Assembly (NCBI GenBank): GCA_030602315.1
Contig: JAUVZY010000003.1
Location: 1-59,536 of the forward strand
Direction: 5' to 3'
DNA: 59,536 nt
DNA from: Pseudomonadaceae bacterium
GTDB lineage: Bacteria > Pseudomonadota > Gammaproteobacteria > Pseudomonadales > Pseudomonadaceae
The translations under genes were made by a program, and so were the position numbers. Shown here one piece after another: positions 27,292-36,053 of this stretch. The number at the start of each line of letters is the position of its first letter. The first letter of the stretch is position 1. Below the pieces are notes generated by a model. It worked only from the letters and a program-made list of their open reading frames with translations, ran no database searches and was not told where the DNA came from.

Positions 27292-29079
27292 ATGACTTCA
27301 CGGCGAACTTTCATCAAGAGCCTGGGGGCCGCGGGCATTCTGGCCGGCCTCGGCGCCTGGCGGGCGCCGGTCTGGGCGCTGGCCGGGCCCGACCAGCCCA
27401 CCGTACTGGCGGGCAGCGACTTCGACCTGCTGATCGACCGCACCCCGGTGCAAATCGGTGGGCGGATGCGCCCGGCGATGACTATCAACGGCAGCCTGCC
27501 GGGGCCGTTGCTGCGCTGGCGCGAGGGCGACACCGTGACCCTGCGGGTGCGCAACCGCCTCGGCGAGGATACCTCCATCCACTGGCACGGCATCCTGCTG
27601 CCGGCCAACATGGACGGCGTGCCGGGGCTGTCATTCGACGGCATCGCCCCGGACGGCATGTACGAGTACCGCTTCAAGGTGAAGCAGAACGGTACCTACT
27701 GGTACCACAGCCATTCCGGCTTCCAGGAGCAGCTCGGCGTGTACGGGCCACTGGTGATCGACCCGGCCGGCCCCGAGCCCTTCGCCTACGACCGCGACTA
27801 CGTGGTCATGCTCACCGACTGGTCCGACGAGGACCCGGGTCACATCATGGCCACGCTGAAGAAGCGCTCGGACTACTACAACTTCCACCAGCGCACGCTG
27901 GGCGACTTCATCAAGGACGTCGCCGACAACGGCTGGGCGGCGACCCTACGCGACCGGCTGATGTGGGCGCAGATGAATATGAGCCCGACCGACCTGGCCG
28001 ACGTCAGCGGCCACACCTACACCTACCTGATGAACGGCCAGGCGCCGGACGACAACTGGACCGGGCTGTTCCGCCCCGGCGAAAAGCTGCGCCTGCGCTT
28101 CATCAACGGCTCGGCCATGACCTATTTCGACGTGCGCATCCCCGGCCTGCAGCTGACCGTGGTGGCCGCCGACGGCCAGTACGTCGAGCCGGTGCCGGTG
28201 GACGAATTCCGCCTCGGCGTGGCCGAGACCCTGGACGTGCTGGTCGAACCCACCGCCGAGGCCTACACCATCTTCGCCCAGTCGCTTGACCGCACCGGCT
28301 ACAGCCGCGGCACCCTGGCCACCCGGGCGGGGCTGACGGCGCCGGTGCCGGAGGTCGACCCGCGTCCGGAATTGACCATGGCGGACATGGGCATGGCCCA
28401 CGGCGAGATGGCCGGGATGGATCACGGCGGTGGAGGCACCCTGGATCACAGTGCCATGGGCGGGATGGACCACGCCGCCATGGGGCACGAAGCCATGGCC
28501 GGCATGGACCACGGGAGCATGGACCACGGCGGCATGGCCGGCGCCGCACAGATGCAGCAGCACCCGGCCTCGGAGGAGGGCAACCCGCTGGTGGACATGC
28601 AGACCATGATGCCCACGCCCAAGCTGGACGACCCCGGCATCGGCTTGCGCGACAACGGCCGGCGCGTGCTCACCTACGCCGACCTGCGCAGCGCCTTCCC
28701 CGACCCGGACGGGCGCGAGCCGAGCCGTACGATCGAGCTGCACCTGACCGGGCACATGGAGCGTTTCTCCTGGTCGTTCAACGGCATCGAGTTCAGCGAT
28801 GCCGAACCGCTGCGCCTGCGCTACGGCGAGCGGGTGCGCATCGTGCTGGTCAACGACACCATGATGACCCACCCCATTCACCTGCACGGCATGTGGAGCG
28901 ACCTGGAGGACGAACACGGCAACTTCCTGGTGCGCAAGCACACCATCGACATGCCCCCCGGTTCGAAACGCAGCTACCGCGTCACCGCCGACGCCCTGGG
29001 CCGCTGGGCCTATCACTGCCATCTGCTGTACCACATGGAGATGGGCATGTTCCGCGAAGTGCGGGTGGAGGAAGCCTGA
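27292..29079 (+). CDS. copA: Periplasmic multicopper oxidase CopA
   Basis: A 595-residue copper-resistance oxidase that oxidises and sequesters copper in the periplasm. A twin-arginine signal ([10 protein letters not shown]) opens the protein, so I start at ATG 27292. Copper ligands are HWHG and WYHSH in the first domain and HPIHLHG and [12 protein letters not shown] in the last. Between them lies a Met/His-rich segment with repeated MDHG/GMDH units (about 363-425), typical of PcoA/CopA. Its stop overlaps the copB start, so the two are coupled. Confidence 0.95.
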   Translation: MTSRRTFIKSLGAAGILAGLGAWRAPVWALAGPDQPTVLAGSDFDLLIDRTPVQIGGRMRPAMTINGSLPGPLLRWREGDTVTLRVRNRLGEDTSIHWHGILLPANMDGVPGLSFDGIAPDGMYEYRFKVKQNGTYWYHSHSGFQEQLGVYGPLVIDPAGPEPFAYDRDYVVMLTDWSDEDPGHIMATLKKRSDYYNFHQRTLGDFIKDVADNGWAATLRDRLMWAQMNMSPTDLADVSGHTYTYLMNGQAPDDNWTGLFRPGEKLRLRFINGSAMTYFDVRIPGLQLTVVAADGQYVEPVPVDEFRLGVAETLDVLVEPTAEAYTIFAQSLDRTGYSRGTLATRAGLTAPVPEVDPRPELTMADMGMAHGEMAGMDHGGGGTLDHSAMGGMDHAAMGHEAMAGMDHGSMDHGGMAGAAQMQQHPASEEGNPLVDMQTMMPTPKLDDPGIGLRDNGRRVLTYADLRSAFPDPDGREPSRTIELHLTGHMERFSWSFNGIEFSDAEPLRLRYGERVRIVLVNDTMMTHPIHLHGMWSDLEDEHGNFLVRKHTIDMPPGSKRSYRVTADALGRWAYHCHLLYHMEMGMFREVRVEEA

Positions 29080-30164
29080 TGACCGAATACCTGAACCGAA
29101 CTGCCCTGGGCCTGGCCCTGGCCCTGGCGACCTCGACGGCTTTTGCCCAGCAGACCGACCACGCGGCTCATGGCCACGAGGCGCCCGCGCCTACTGCGCC
29201 GACGCCTGCCAGCGAGGCGGGGATGCCGATGATGAACCACGGCGGCATGGACCATGGCGAGATGCCGATGATGGACCACGGCGGCATGGACCACGGCGAG
29301 ATGCCAATGATGGATCACGGCAGCATGGATCACAGCGACATGCCCCGCGTCGACCACCGGCCCGGCGACCGGGCGCCGGGGGTTGCCGCGGATGCCGATC
29401 CGGGCGAGGCAGGCCCGCGGCATGACGAAGACCTGGCCGCTCCGGGCCTGCTGCATCCGTCCTTCATCCCGGTGCTCACCGACGCCGACCGCGCCGCGGC
29501 CTTCCCGGCGATCCAGGGGCACACGGTGCACGACAAGTACCTCGCCTGGACCCTGGTGTTCGACCAGTTCGAGTACCAGGACGCCGACGAGGGCAGCGTG
29601 TTCGCCTGGGATGCCAGCGGCTGGATCGGCGGCGACATCGACCGGCTCTGGCTGCGCAGCGAGGGCGAGCGCGTCGACGGCCACACCGAGGAAGCCGAGC
29701 TGCAGCTGCTCTACGGCCACGCCATCGGCCCCTGGTGGGAGGCGGTGGCCGGGGTGCGCCAGGACTTCGAGCCCGGCGAGCCGCAAACCTGGGCGGCGCT
29801 GGGCGTGCAGGGCATGCCGCTGTACGGGCTGGAAACCGAGGTCACCGCCTACCTGGGCGAAGGCGGGCAGAGCGCCCTGCGCCTGGAAGGCGAGTACGAC
29901 ATCCTACTCACCAACCGCCTGATCCTGCAGCCGGAGCTGGAAGTGAACCTCTACGGCGAGGATGATCACGCCCGCGGCGTGGGCTCCGGGCTAGCCAATA
30001 CCGAATTCGGCCTGCGCCTGCGCTATGAGATCCACCGGCAGTTCGCCCCCTACCTGGGCGTCAGCTGGAATCGCACCTACGGCGACACCGCCGATCTGGT
30101 GCGGGAAGAGGGCGGCGACCGGGAAGAAACCCGGTTCGTCGCTGGTATCCGCTTCTGGTTCTAG
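29079..30164 (+). CDS. copB: Outer-membrane copper resistance protein CopB
   Basis: A 361-residue protein with a signal peptide (1-23, ending AFA-QQ). Residues 51-89 hold three near-identical 13-residue units of the form [13 protein letters not shown], the copper-binding part. The remainder is a C-terminal beta-barrel of alternating aromatic strands ending FVAGIRFWF, as usual for an outer-membrane protein. It starts in the copA stop codon. It is thought to bind or export copper at the outer membrane together with CopA. Confidence 0.92.
   Translation: MTEYLNRTALGLALALATSTAFAQQTDHAAHGHEAPAPTAPTPASEAGMPMMNHGGMDHGEMPMMDHGGMDHGEMPMMDHGSMDHSDMPRVDHRPGDRAPGVAADADPGEAGPRHDEDLAAPGLLHPSFIPVLTDADRAAAFPAIQGHTVHDKYLAWTLVFDQFEYQDADEGSVFAWDASGWIGGDIDRLWLRSEGERVDGHTEEAELQLLYGHAIGPWWEAVAGVRQDFEPGEPQTWAALGVQGMPLYGLETEVTAYLGEGGQSALRLEGEYDILLTNRLILQPELEVNLYGEDDHARGVGSGLANTEFGLRLRYEIHRQFAPYLGVSWNRTYGDTADLVREEGGDREETRFVAGIRFWF
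29229..29345 (+). repeat. Triple 39-bp in-frame repeat in copB
   Basis: Three 39-base units encode [26 protein letters not shown] and [13 protein letters not shown]. The copies are almost identical at DNA level (the first two strongly so), which points to recent tandem duplication and possible variation of copy number. Confidence 0.85.
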
Positions 30165-30175
30165 GAAACCCTTCG

Positions 30176-30808
30176 ATGAAAGCAGTCGTGACAACCCTGG
30201 CGGTCGCCCTGGGACTGGGCGTGGCCGGGGCCGCGGTGGTGGTCTATTCGGGTGCGGTCAACGTGGCCGCCGACTCGCCCCACTGGGGGCCGATCCATAG
30301 CCTGCTGGAGACCGCCCGCGAGCGCTCCGTCGCCGCCCGCAGCGCCGACATCCCGGTGCCGGCGCTGGACGACGTGGCGCGCATCCGTTCCGGAGCCGGC
30401 AACTACCAGGCGATGTGCGTCGGCTGTCACCTCGCGCCGGGCATGGCTTCCAGCGAGCTCAGCCTGGGCCTCTCGCCGACGCCGCCGAACCTGGCCGAAC
30501 GGGGCGCCGAGCAGCCGGCGCGGGCGTTCTGGGTGATCAAGCACGGCATCCAGGCCAGCGCCATGCCGGCCTGGGGCAAGAGCATGGAGGACGACTACAT
30601 CTGGGACATGGTCGCCTTCATCCGCCAGCTGCCGGGGATGGATGCGGCGACCTACCGGGCGTGGGTGGCCAGCAGTGACGGCCACAGTCACGGGGGCCAA
30701 CCGGCCGCCGCATCACAGCCGCAGGCTGCCGCGGCACCGGTCGCGATCCAGGCAGGGCAGGCCGCCGACCACCCGCATCATGACCATGGCGCCGACCATC
30801 ACCACTGA
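30176..30808 (+). CDS. Periplasmic cytochrome c in copper operon
   Basis: A 210-residue c-type cytochrome with an N-terminal signal/anchor (about 1-22), one haem site CVGCH, a distal methionine candidate in SAMPAWGK, and a His-rich tail (HPHHDHG, DHHH). It resembles the cytochrome at 19203-19772 in layout. It begins 12 bases after copB with AGGAAA before the ATG and ends four bases from the convergent ATP-grasp gene. The tail may bind copper; electron transfer to or from CopA is possible. Confidence 0.85.
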   Translation: MKAVVTTLAVALGLGVAGAAVVVYSGAVNVAADSPHWGPIHSLLETARERSVAARSADIPVPALDDVARIRSGAGNYQAMCVGCHLAPGMASSELSLGLSPTPPNLAERGAEQPARAFWVIKHGIQASAMPAWGKSMEDDYIWDMVAFIRQLPGMDAATYRAWVASSDGHSHGGQPAAASQPQAAAAPVAIQAGQAADHPHHDHGADHHH

Positions 30809-30811
30809 CGC

Positions 30812-32464
30812 CTAGGCGCCGGCGAACAGCGTGTCCTGAAGCCGCTGGCGTTCGGCGGCGGTCGGCAGCGCGGTCGGGTCGATGTTGTCCGGGCCGCGCG
30901 CCTGGGCACCGGGCCCGGCGTCCGCCGGGTGAAAGTGCCCTTCTTCATCGATGCGCACCCAGCCATACCATTCGCGCACCACGCGCGCCGGTTGCTCATC
31001 GGTCAGGGCGACGTACCAGTCGGCGAGCCGGTAGCGCATTCCCCAGAGCGCGGGTGGCGCCGGCTCGGCATGGATCAGCGCCTGGTATAGCGCGTGCGGC
31101 AGGGCCTGCACGTCGCCGTCGTCGCCGAGGAGAAAGGTGTAGGAGGCATGACGGGCGCTGGCGCCCGGCTGGCTGGCCCCGGTCAGCGAGTACACCGGGG
31201 CGAAGCCGCCGCCTTCGCTGCGAAAGTTGGTGGTCTGGCCCTGGTAGACACGGGCGGCGATCCACTGCACGGCGCCGGCGTAGACGTAGGCACGCAGGTC
31301 GAACTTCATCGTCCGGGCGGCGGCCGCCGGCCCCACCTGCCGGCTCCCCGGGGCGATCAGCGTCTGGGCGACGTAGTCGCCGTGCAGGATGTCCTCCCAG
31401 ACCCGCCGGGTCAGCTTGTCCCCGCGATAGGCACCGCGGCTGCCATACCCGCTCACCGGCTTGAAGAACAGCTGACGGCGCTTCGCCCAGAGCGCCTCGG
31501 CCTCGGCGGGCGTCACCGCCACCGTCTGCGGCACATGGGCAACGATCAGTTCCCGCATCGCCGCGTCCACCCCCAACGCGTCGAGCAGGGCCCTGTCGGT
31601 CAGCTGGATCAGTCGCCGCTTGTCCGCCTGGAGCGCATACGCCCGGGGGTTGGGCGTGAGGGTGATGGCATCGGCCAGATAGGCCTCGCGCAATGTCGAG
31701 GAGGTCGGGTCCTCCAGGTAGAAGTCGGTCAGCCGGTTGTACACCAGGTCGATCGGCCTGCCGTGGGCGCTCAGCACCTGGCCGTCGAAGTGCAGCTCGC
31801 CGGGGTCGGCGATCACGCAGTCGAGGCCCGCCGCCTGGAACAGGCGCTGGAACAGCAAAAATTCGGGATAGAGGTACTGCTCGGCCGGCGTGCGGTCGAC
31901 GAGGGCGATGGTGCGCAGCGCCCGCGCCGAACCGCCCGCGGCCCATTCCTGCTGGAACATCCGCACGATGGCCGCTTCGAAGCCATCGGCGCCCCGGTCA
32001 TCCGGTGACAGCGGCTGAACGCCGCTGCAGCACTGACGCTGGGCGCGTGCCAGCAGGGTATTGAGCAGGGCGCCGCCTGCGTTGGTGTTGATCTCCACCA
32101 AACCCAGCTGGTCACCCTCGAGGTGAAAGTCGTAACCGAAGAACACCCCCGAGGCGCCCATGGGCTCGTGACGGGCTATTGGGGGAGCAGAGGCGAGCAC
32201 CGTTTGCTGCCAGCGCTCTGACCGCACCAGCCTCTCGATGGTAGCGACCACCTCTTGCATGCGGTGGAGCCAGGTCGGCGCGATGAACACTGGTTGGCCG
32301 GCAAAGACGTACGGGCAGCGGCTCTGCAGCAAGGAGGTGAGTTCGAATCCTTGTGCTACCGATTCGACTGCATGGCCGAGGGCCCGTGGATCGAGGGTAA
32401 TGCAGAAACAAGCTGTGTTCAGGGCGTCAGCCGTGGTGCCACATGAATTTTCAGAAACTTGCAT
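30812..32464 (-). CDS. ATP-grasp-like protein of unknown function
   Basis: A 550-residue cytoplasmic protein. The first third has FFGYDFHLE and LGLVEINTNAGGALLNT, the metal-binding E-x-N type segment of circularly permuted ATP-grasp enzymes. The middle has LFFKPVSGYGSRGAYRG, the nucleotide-binding lysine and glycine loop, and MKFDLRAYVYAGAVQW near 400. Such enzymes join a carboxylate to an amine using ATP. Substrates cannot be read from sequence. GAGGA precedes the ATG. It converges with the copper-island cytochrome and has no gene partner on its own strand. Confidence 0.6.
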   Translation of the reverse strand: MQVSENSCGTTADALNTACFCITLDPRALGHAVESVAQGFELTSLLQSRCPYVFAGQPVFIAPTWLHRMQEVVATIERLVRSERWQQTVLASAPPIARHEPMGASGVFFGYDFHLEGDQLGLVEINTNAGGALLNTLLARAQRQCCSGVQPLSPDDRGADGFEAAIVRMFQQEWAAGGSARALRTIALVDRTPAEQYLYPEFLLFQRLFQAAGLDCVIADPGELHFDGQVLSAHGRPIDLVYNRLTDFYLEDPTSSTLREAYLADAITLTPNPRAYALQADKRRLIQLTDRALLDALGVDAAMRELIVAHVPQTVAVTPAEAEALWAKRRQLFFKPVSGYGSRGAYRGDKLTRRVWEDILHGDYVAQTLIAPGSRQVGPAAAARTMKFDLRAYVYAGAVQWIAARVYQGQTTNFRSEGGGFAPVYSLTGASQPGASARHASYTFLLGDDGDVQALPHALYQALIHAEPAPPALWGMRYRLADWYVALTDEQPARVVREWYGWVRIDEEGHFHPADAGPGAQARGPDNIDPTALPTAAERQRLQDTLFAGA

Positions 32465-32858
32465 TACTGGGTCCTCGTTAGCAGTCCACCTGGAAGGTTG
32501 GAGTCAGCCCTCGTCATTCAATTTCATCGGTATGAACCCCGCCCACAGGGTCATTCCAGCCGCTGAATCATAGGGACGCAGTGCGCAAACAGAGTGTCGA
32601 CTGCTCGCCGGACCATGGACTCCGGGACCCAAAGTACCGCTTGTCGCTATCAATCCGTTGGCGCTGTACGGGGTCAGAAACGCCACTTTGGCTCCAGGCT
32701 ACCGCGATCCTGACTGAGCCTCGTCCTGGATTTATTCAAGCGGAGGGCTCAGCGGTCGCATGGAATGTAGGGAAAGGAGCGTTGTGGTAGCGACAGGCCA
32801 GGATGGCAAAAGGGAAGGGCTAAACCGTGAAAGGGCGCAGGCGAAAGCATGGAGCGAA
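32465..32858. other. Gap without recognisable gene
   Basis: The stretch between the ATP-grasp gene and the integrase holds only short, compositionally random reading frames on both strands and no clear terminator, tRNA or repeat. It probably contains the ATP-grasp promoter near its left edge. Confidence 0.5.
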
Positions 32859-34094
32859 TCAGGTTCTGTCCATTACGCCGTCAGGGTGTTGTTGCCCTGT
32901 TGCGAATTTCGCCCAGTCATTCATCAGTGCCCGTCTCTTCTCAAATATATCTCCACGCCAATAGGCTGCCTCAGCCCCATCCGCGATCTTATGGGCAAGC
33001 GCCATCTCGCAGACCTCGCGCGGGTGATTGGTGTTTTCAGCCGCCCAATCGCGGAAAGTCGAGCGAAATCCATGCATGGTCAGGTCATCCCTTTCGATCC
33101 TGCGTAGCCCCATCAGCATTGCCATGTTCGATAGATGCTTTCCTTGCCGGGTGCTCGGGAACAAGTGAGGGCGGCCGGCGATACGTGGCAGGCAGTTCAG
33201 CACTTCGATAGCTGCATCAGACAATGGCACTCGGTGCTCTTTCCTCGCCTTCATGCGAGCGGCAGGGATGGTCCATGTTCGCGATTCCAGGTCTATTTCT
33301 TTCCACTCAGCGCCCAGCACCTCGGACGTGCGAGCTGCTGTCAGGATGGTAAGGCGCATGGCTTTGTAGGTGAGCTCGCTACGTTGTGCGAGCTTGCCCA
33401 TCAACGCAGGAAGCTCTAGCCAGGGTAGGGCAGTGTGATGCTCGATTGCGCGGACTTTAGAGCGTTTCGGAAGAAGCTTGTCCAAGTGTCCTCGCCAGCG
33501 CGCGGGGTTTTCTCCATCACGGAGCCCGCGTGCCTTGGCGGCATCCAGCACCAGCTCAATGCGATTGCGCAGCCGATTGGCGGTTTCTGTCTTTTCAATC
33601 CAGATCGGTTGCAAGATTCCCAAGATGTGGGCCGTGGTAATTTCGGAAGCAGGCAAATGGCCAATGACAGGCTTTGCATAAGTGGCTAGCGTGTTCTCCC
33701 ACTGTTGAGCATGCTTGGCGTTCTTCCAGCCGCTTCTATGGGCAGATATGTAGGAGGCTGCGATAGCATCGAACGGTGTGGCTTTGGCTAGCTCAGCCTG
33801 CTGCTGAAGACGTTTTGCCTCACGCTCACTGTCTCGGGCAGCCAGTGGATCTACACCGGATTTGGAAAGCTTGCGCGCGTCAGCAGCTTTCTCTCGGGCC
33901 TCGCTCAGGGTTGTCTCCGGATGCTTACCGAGCCCCATGTACCGGCTTTTGCCGTCGATTTTGTAGCGGAAGACCCAGCTGGCCCCTGTTCCTCCCGCAC
34001 TAATCTTCAGATATAGCCCTTCGCCGTCACTGGTCAGGCCCGTGACGCCGGCTTTGATCAGCTTCTCAGTAGTCTTTGCCGTTAGCTTCCCCAA
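32859..34094 (-). CDS. int: P4-type tyrosine integrase
   Basis: A 411-residue site-specific recombinase of the P4/CP4-57 type. Residues 1-90 form the DUF4102 arm-binding domain (GLTSDGEGLYLKI, YRYKIDG-like SRYMGLGKHPE), followed by a core-binding domain and the catalytic part with Arg (ILTAARTSEVLG), H-x-x-R (MHGFRSTFRDW), His (EMALAHK) and Tyr (AAYWRGD). The start is TTG at 34094 because a stop lies in frame just upstream. It reads into the accessory region with its promoter next to core genes, the usual position at an island edge. Confidence 0.9.
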   Translation of the reverse strand: MGKLTAKTTEKLIKAGVTGLTSDGEGLYLKISAGGTGASWVFRYKIDGKSRYMGLGKHPETTLSEAREKAADARKLSKSGVDPLAARDSEREAKRLQQQAELAKATPFDAIAASYISAHRSGWKNAKHAQQWENTLATYAKPVIGHLPASEITTAHILGILQPIWIEKTETANRLRNRIELVLDAAKARGLRDGENPARWRGHLDKLLPKRSKVRAIEHHTALPWLELPALMGKLAQRSELTYKAMRLTILTAARTSEVLGAEWKEIDLESRTWTIPAARMKARKEHRVPLSDAAIEVLNCLPRIAGRPHLFPSTRQGKHLSNMAMLMGLRRIERDDLTMHGFRSTFRDWAAENTNHPREVCEMALAHKIADGAEAAYWRGDIFEKRRALMNDWAKFATGQQHPDGVMDRT

Positions 34095-34120
34095 CTCCGA
34101 GCTCCCCGGTCAACACCTTC

Positions 34121-34143
34121 CAGTCCACACCTCAGTCCACACC
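34121..34143. repeat. Tandem CAGTCCACACC repeat near the integrase
   Basis: The 11-mer CAGTCCACACC occurs twice with one base between copies, about 30 bases upstream of the integrase start; GGTCAACACC just before it is a weaker relative. Such short direct repeats resemble arm-type sites for the integrase. No second copy was noticed elsewhere in the window. Confidence 0.45.
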
Positions 34144-34287
34144 CCGGCGCCGGCTTTTACGAGCGCTCGGTGGACGGCTCTAGACGAAGCATACGCCGCA
34201 GGCCTTGCATTCTCTAGCTCTTGGGGATCGCAGGAGATTTTGATGGACGTTATGTGGGCGGACTACGCTTCCGCCAATTTTCAGTCC

Positions 34288-34312
34288 GAAAGCCCCGCCA
34301 GCCGGGGCTTTC
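34288..34312. terminator. Stem-loop terminator at the island/core border
   Basis: GAAAGCCCCG and CGGGGCTTTC make a perfect 10-bp stem around CCAGC, followed on the plus strand by a loose T-rich tail. It can stop transcription in either direction, and lies after the end of the leftward ZIP gene. It could also be the terminator of a core gene whose 3' end was replaced at the integration site. Confidence 0.65.
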
Positions 34313-34347
34313 GCGTTTCTGGCCTGATCACAGGGCGATGCCTGCGA

Positions 34348-35076
34348 TCAGGCTTCGCCGATGGCTGCCAGCAGCACGGCATAGCCCATCGAGCCGAGCA
34401 GGAAGGCGCCGAAGCGGCTTTCGCGCTCCTCGGGCAGCTCTTCTTTCAGTACGTTGAGAACCACGCCGCCGGCGATGAACGCGGTGAGCGCCGAGAGGGT
34501 CAGCTCGGAGACATCACTGAGCATGCCAAGCGCCCAGCCGATCAGCGGGGCGGCAGCAAGGATCCAGCGTCCTTGATGGCCGAACAGGCGGGGATAGGCG
34601 TTCTGCAGGCCAAAGTCATTGACCAGAAAGTGCAGCGCCATCGCCGCGGTATACCAGGCCAGGGAGCTTGGCTGGAGGTCGGAGCGCTCGGCCAGCACGT
34701 AGCCGATCAGGCCGTTGTAGAAGGCAAACGAGCCGATATGCAGCCAGAACACGCCCGGATGGGCGGCCTCCGGATCGCTCAGGTGGCTGCGATGGACCTT
34801 GATCATGCGCTCGAGGCCGTAGAATACCAGCAGGCCGACCAGGGCAATCAGGTACGCGTGCATCTCCAACTCGTCCAGCCAGCCGATCTCGCTGCGCTCG
34901 ATCACCTGTTGGCCGCGGGCGAGCTCGGGTAGCAGATGGACGAACACATAAGCCACGGCGATGCCGCCGGCCGCTGACAGCCAGCGGCTTCGAGGTATGC
35001 GATTGAGCGATCGAAGGCCTACGGCGCAGACATGCACGATGGCGAGGATCAGTGCGGAGAGCAGGCTCGGGGTCAT
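34348..35076 (-). CDS. ZIP-like metal transporter family membrane protein
   Basis: A membrane protein of about 242 residues with about eight hydrophobic helices. It keeps ZIP-like features such as VFVHLLPEL in an early helix, LHFLVNDFG in TM4 and FIAGGVVLNVLKEELP near the end, but not the classic TM5 H-x-x-PEG site. A GTG at 35088 four codons upstream is an alternative start; neither has a strong ribosome site. It is probably the first core gene right of the island, divergent from gacA. Substrate is unknown. Confidence 0.7.
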   Translation of the reverse strand: MTPSLLSALILAIVHVCAVGLRSLNRIPRSRWLSAAGGIAVAYVFVHLLPELARGQQVIERSEIGWLDELEMHAYLIALVGLLVFYGLERMIKVHRSHLSDPEAAHPGVFWLHIGSFAFYNGLIGYVLAERSDLQPSSLAWYTAAMALHFLVNDFGLQNAYPRLFGHQGRWILAAAPLIGWALGMLSDVSELTLSALTAFIAGGVVLNVLKEELPEERESRFGAFLLGSMGYAVLLAAIGEA

Positions 35077-35408
35077 GGGGTGGTCCACGGTGGCGATTCG
35101 TTAGCGACTGCACCGCTTGGGATGCGTTCCGCGTCTGCCTCGGGCGTTCGTTGACTTAGGTCGATACTGCCGGGGCGCTCGAGTTTGCTAGAATGCCGCG
35201 CTCTCGCAGGCCTCCGGGAACCATGCGCGTCGGACCTTGGCTCATTGCAGGCGGTGCCTGCAATGCCCGGCGGCGCCGTTTCGGGGCAAGGGATTGGCGT
35301 TGGATCCCATGCCATGCATATGAGGCTCCAAGCACCCCTGGAGGTTACCGTGCCTGCATCGTTAAACGGGGTTCCGTGTCGGTTCTCCTGCTACATGAGG
35401 TGTCCGAC
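35077..35408. other. Intergenic region upstream of gacA
   Basis: About 330 bases separate the leftward ZIP gene from gacA. A TAGAAT -10 candidate lies at 35189-35194 with no good -35. The short open frame continuing gacA upstream (from 35193) has no family similarity and is disfavoured by the TTG start described for gacA. No RNA gene is evident. Confidence 0.4.
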
Positions 35409-36053
35409 TTGATTAGGGTAATGGTGGTTGACGACCACGATCTGGTGCGTACCGGCATAGCAAGGATGCTTGCCGATATCGATGGCCTGCTGGTAATCGG
35501 CCAGGCCAACAGCGGCGAGGAGGCGATCCGTCAGGCTCGGGAGCTCAAGCCCGACGTGGTTCTGATGGACGTCAAGATGCCCGGCATCGGAGGGCTCGAG
35601 GCCACTCGCAAGCTGCTGCGCAGCAATCCTGATCTGAAGGTGATCGCTGTCACGGTATGCGAGGAAGATCCGTTTCCGACACGTCTGCTGCAGGCTGGCG
35701 CAGCTGGTTATCTCACCAAGGGGGCTGGCCTGGACGAGATGGTGCAGGCGATCCGTCTGGTATTCGCGGGGCAGCGCTATCTCAGCCCGCAGATCGCGCA
35801 GCAGCTGGCGCTGAAGTCCTTCCAGCCGCAGCCAAACAGTTCGCCGTTCGATCTACTTTCGGAGCGGGAAATCCAGATTGCCCTGATGATTGCCAATTGC
35901 CAGAGGGTGCAGACCATCTCGGACAAGCTCTGCCTGTCTCCTAAAACCGTCAACACCTACCGTTACCGCATCTTCGAGAAGCTGCAGATCAACAGTGACG
36001 TCGAGTTGGTGCTGCTGGCCGTGCGGCACGGGATGGTCGACTCGCTGAACTGA
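35409..36053 (+). CDS. gacA: Response regulator GacA
   Basis: A 214-residue NarL/FixJ-family regulator, partner of the GacS sensor kinase; it activates small RNAs of the Gac/Rsm pathway controlling secondary metabolism and lifestyle. The receiver has [10 protein letters not shown], phospho-acceptor in VLMDVKMPG and Lys in GYLTKGAG; the LuxR-type HTH reads [12 protein letters not shown]...[14 protein letters not shown] start at TTG 35409, which gives the normal GacA N-terminus ([10 protein letters not shown]) and is preceded by GAGGTG. The stop overlaps the uvrC ATG, the conserved gacA-uvrC pairing. Confidence 0.95.
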   Translation: MIRVMVVDDHDLVRTGIARMLADIDGLLVIGQANSGEEAIRQARELKPDVVLMDVKMPGIGGLEATRKLLRSNPDLKVIAVTVCEEDPFPTRLLQAGAAGYLTKGAGLDEMVQAIRLVFAGQRYLSPQIAQQLALKSFQPQPNSSPFDLLSEREIQIALMIANCQRVQTISDKLCLSPKTVNTYRYRIFEKLQINSDVELVLLAVRHGMVDSLN

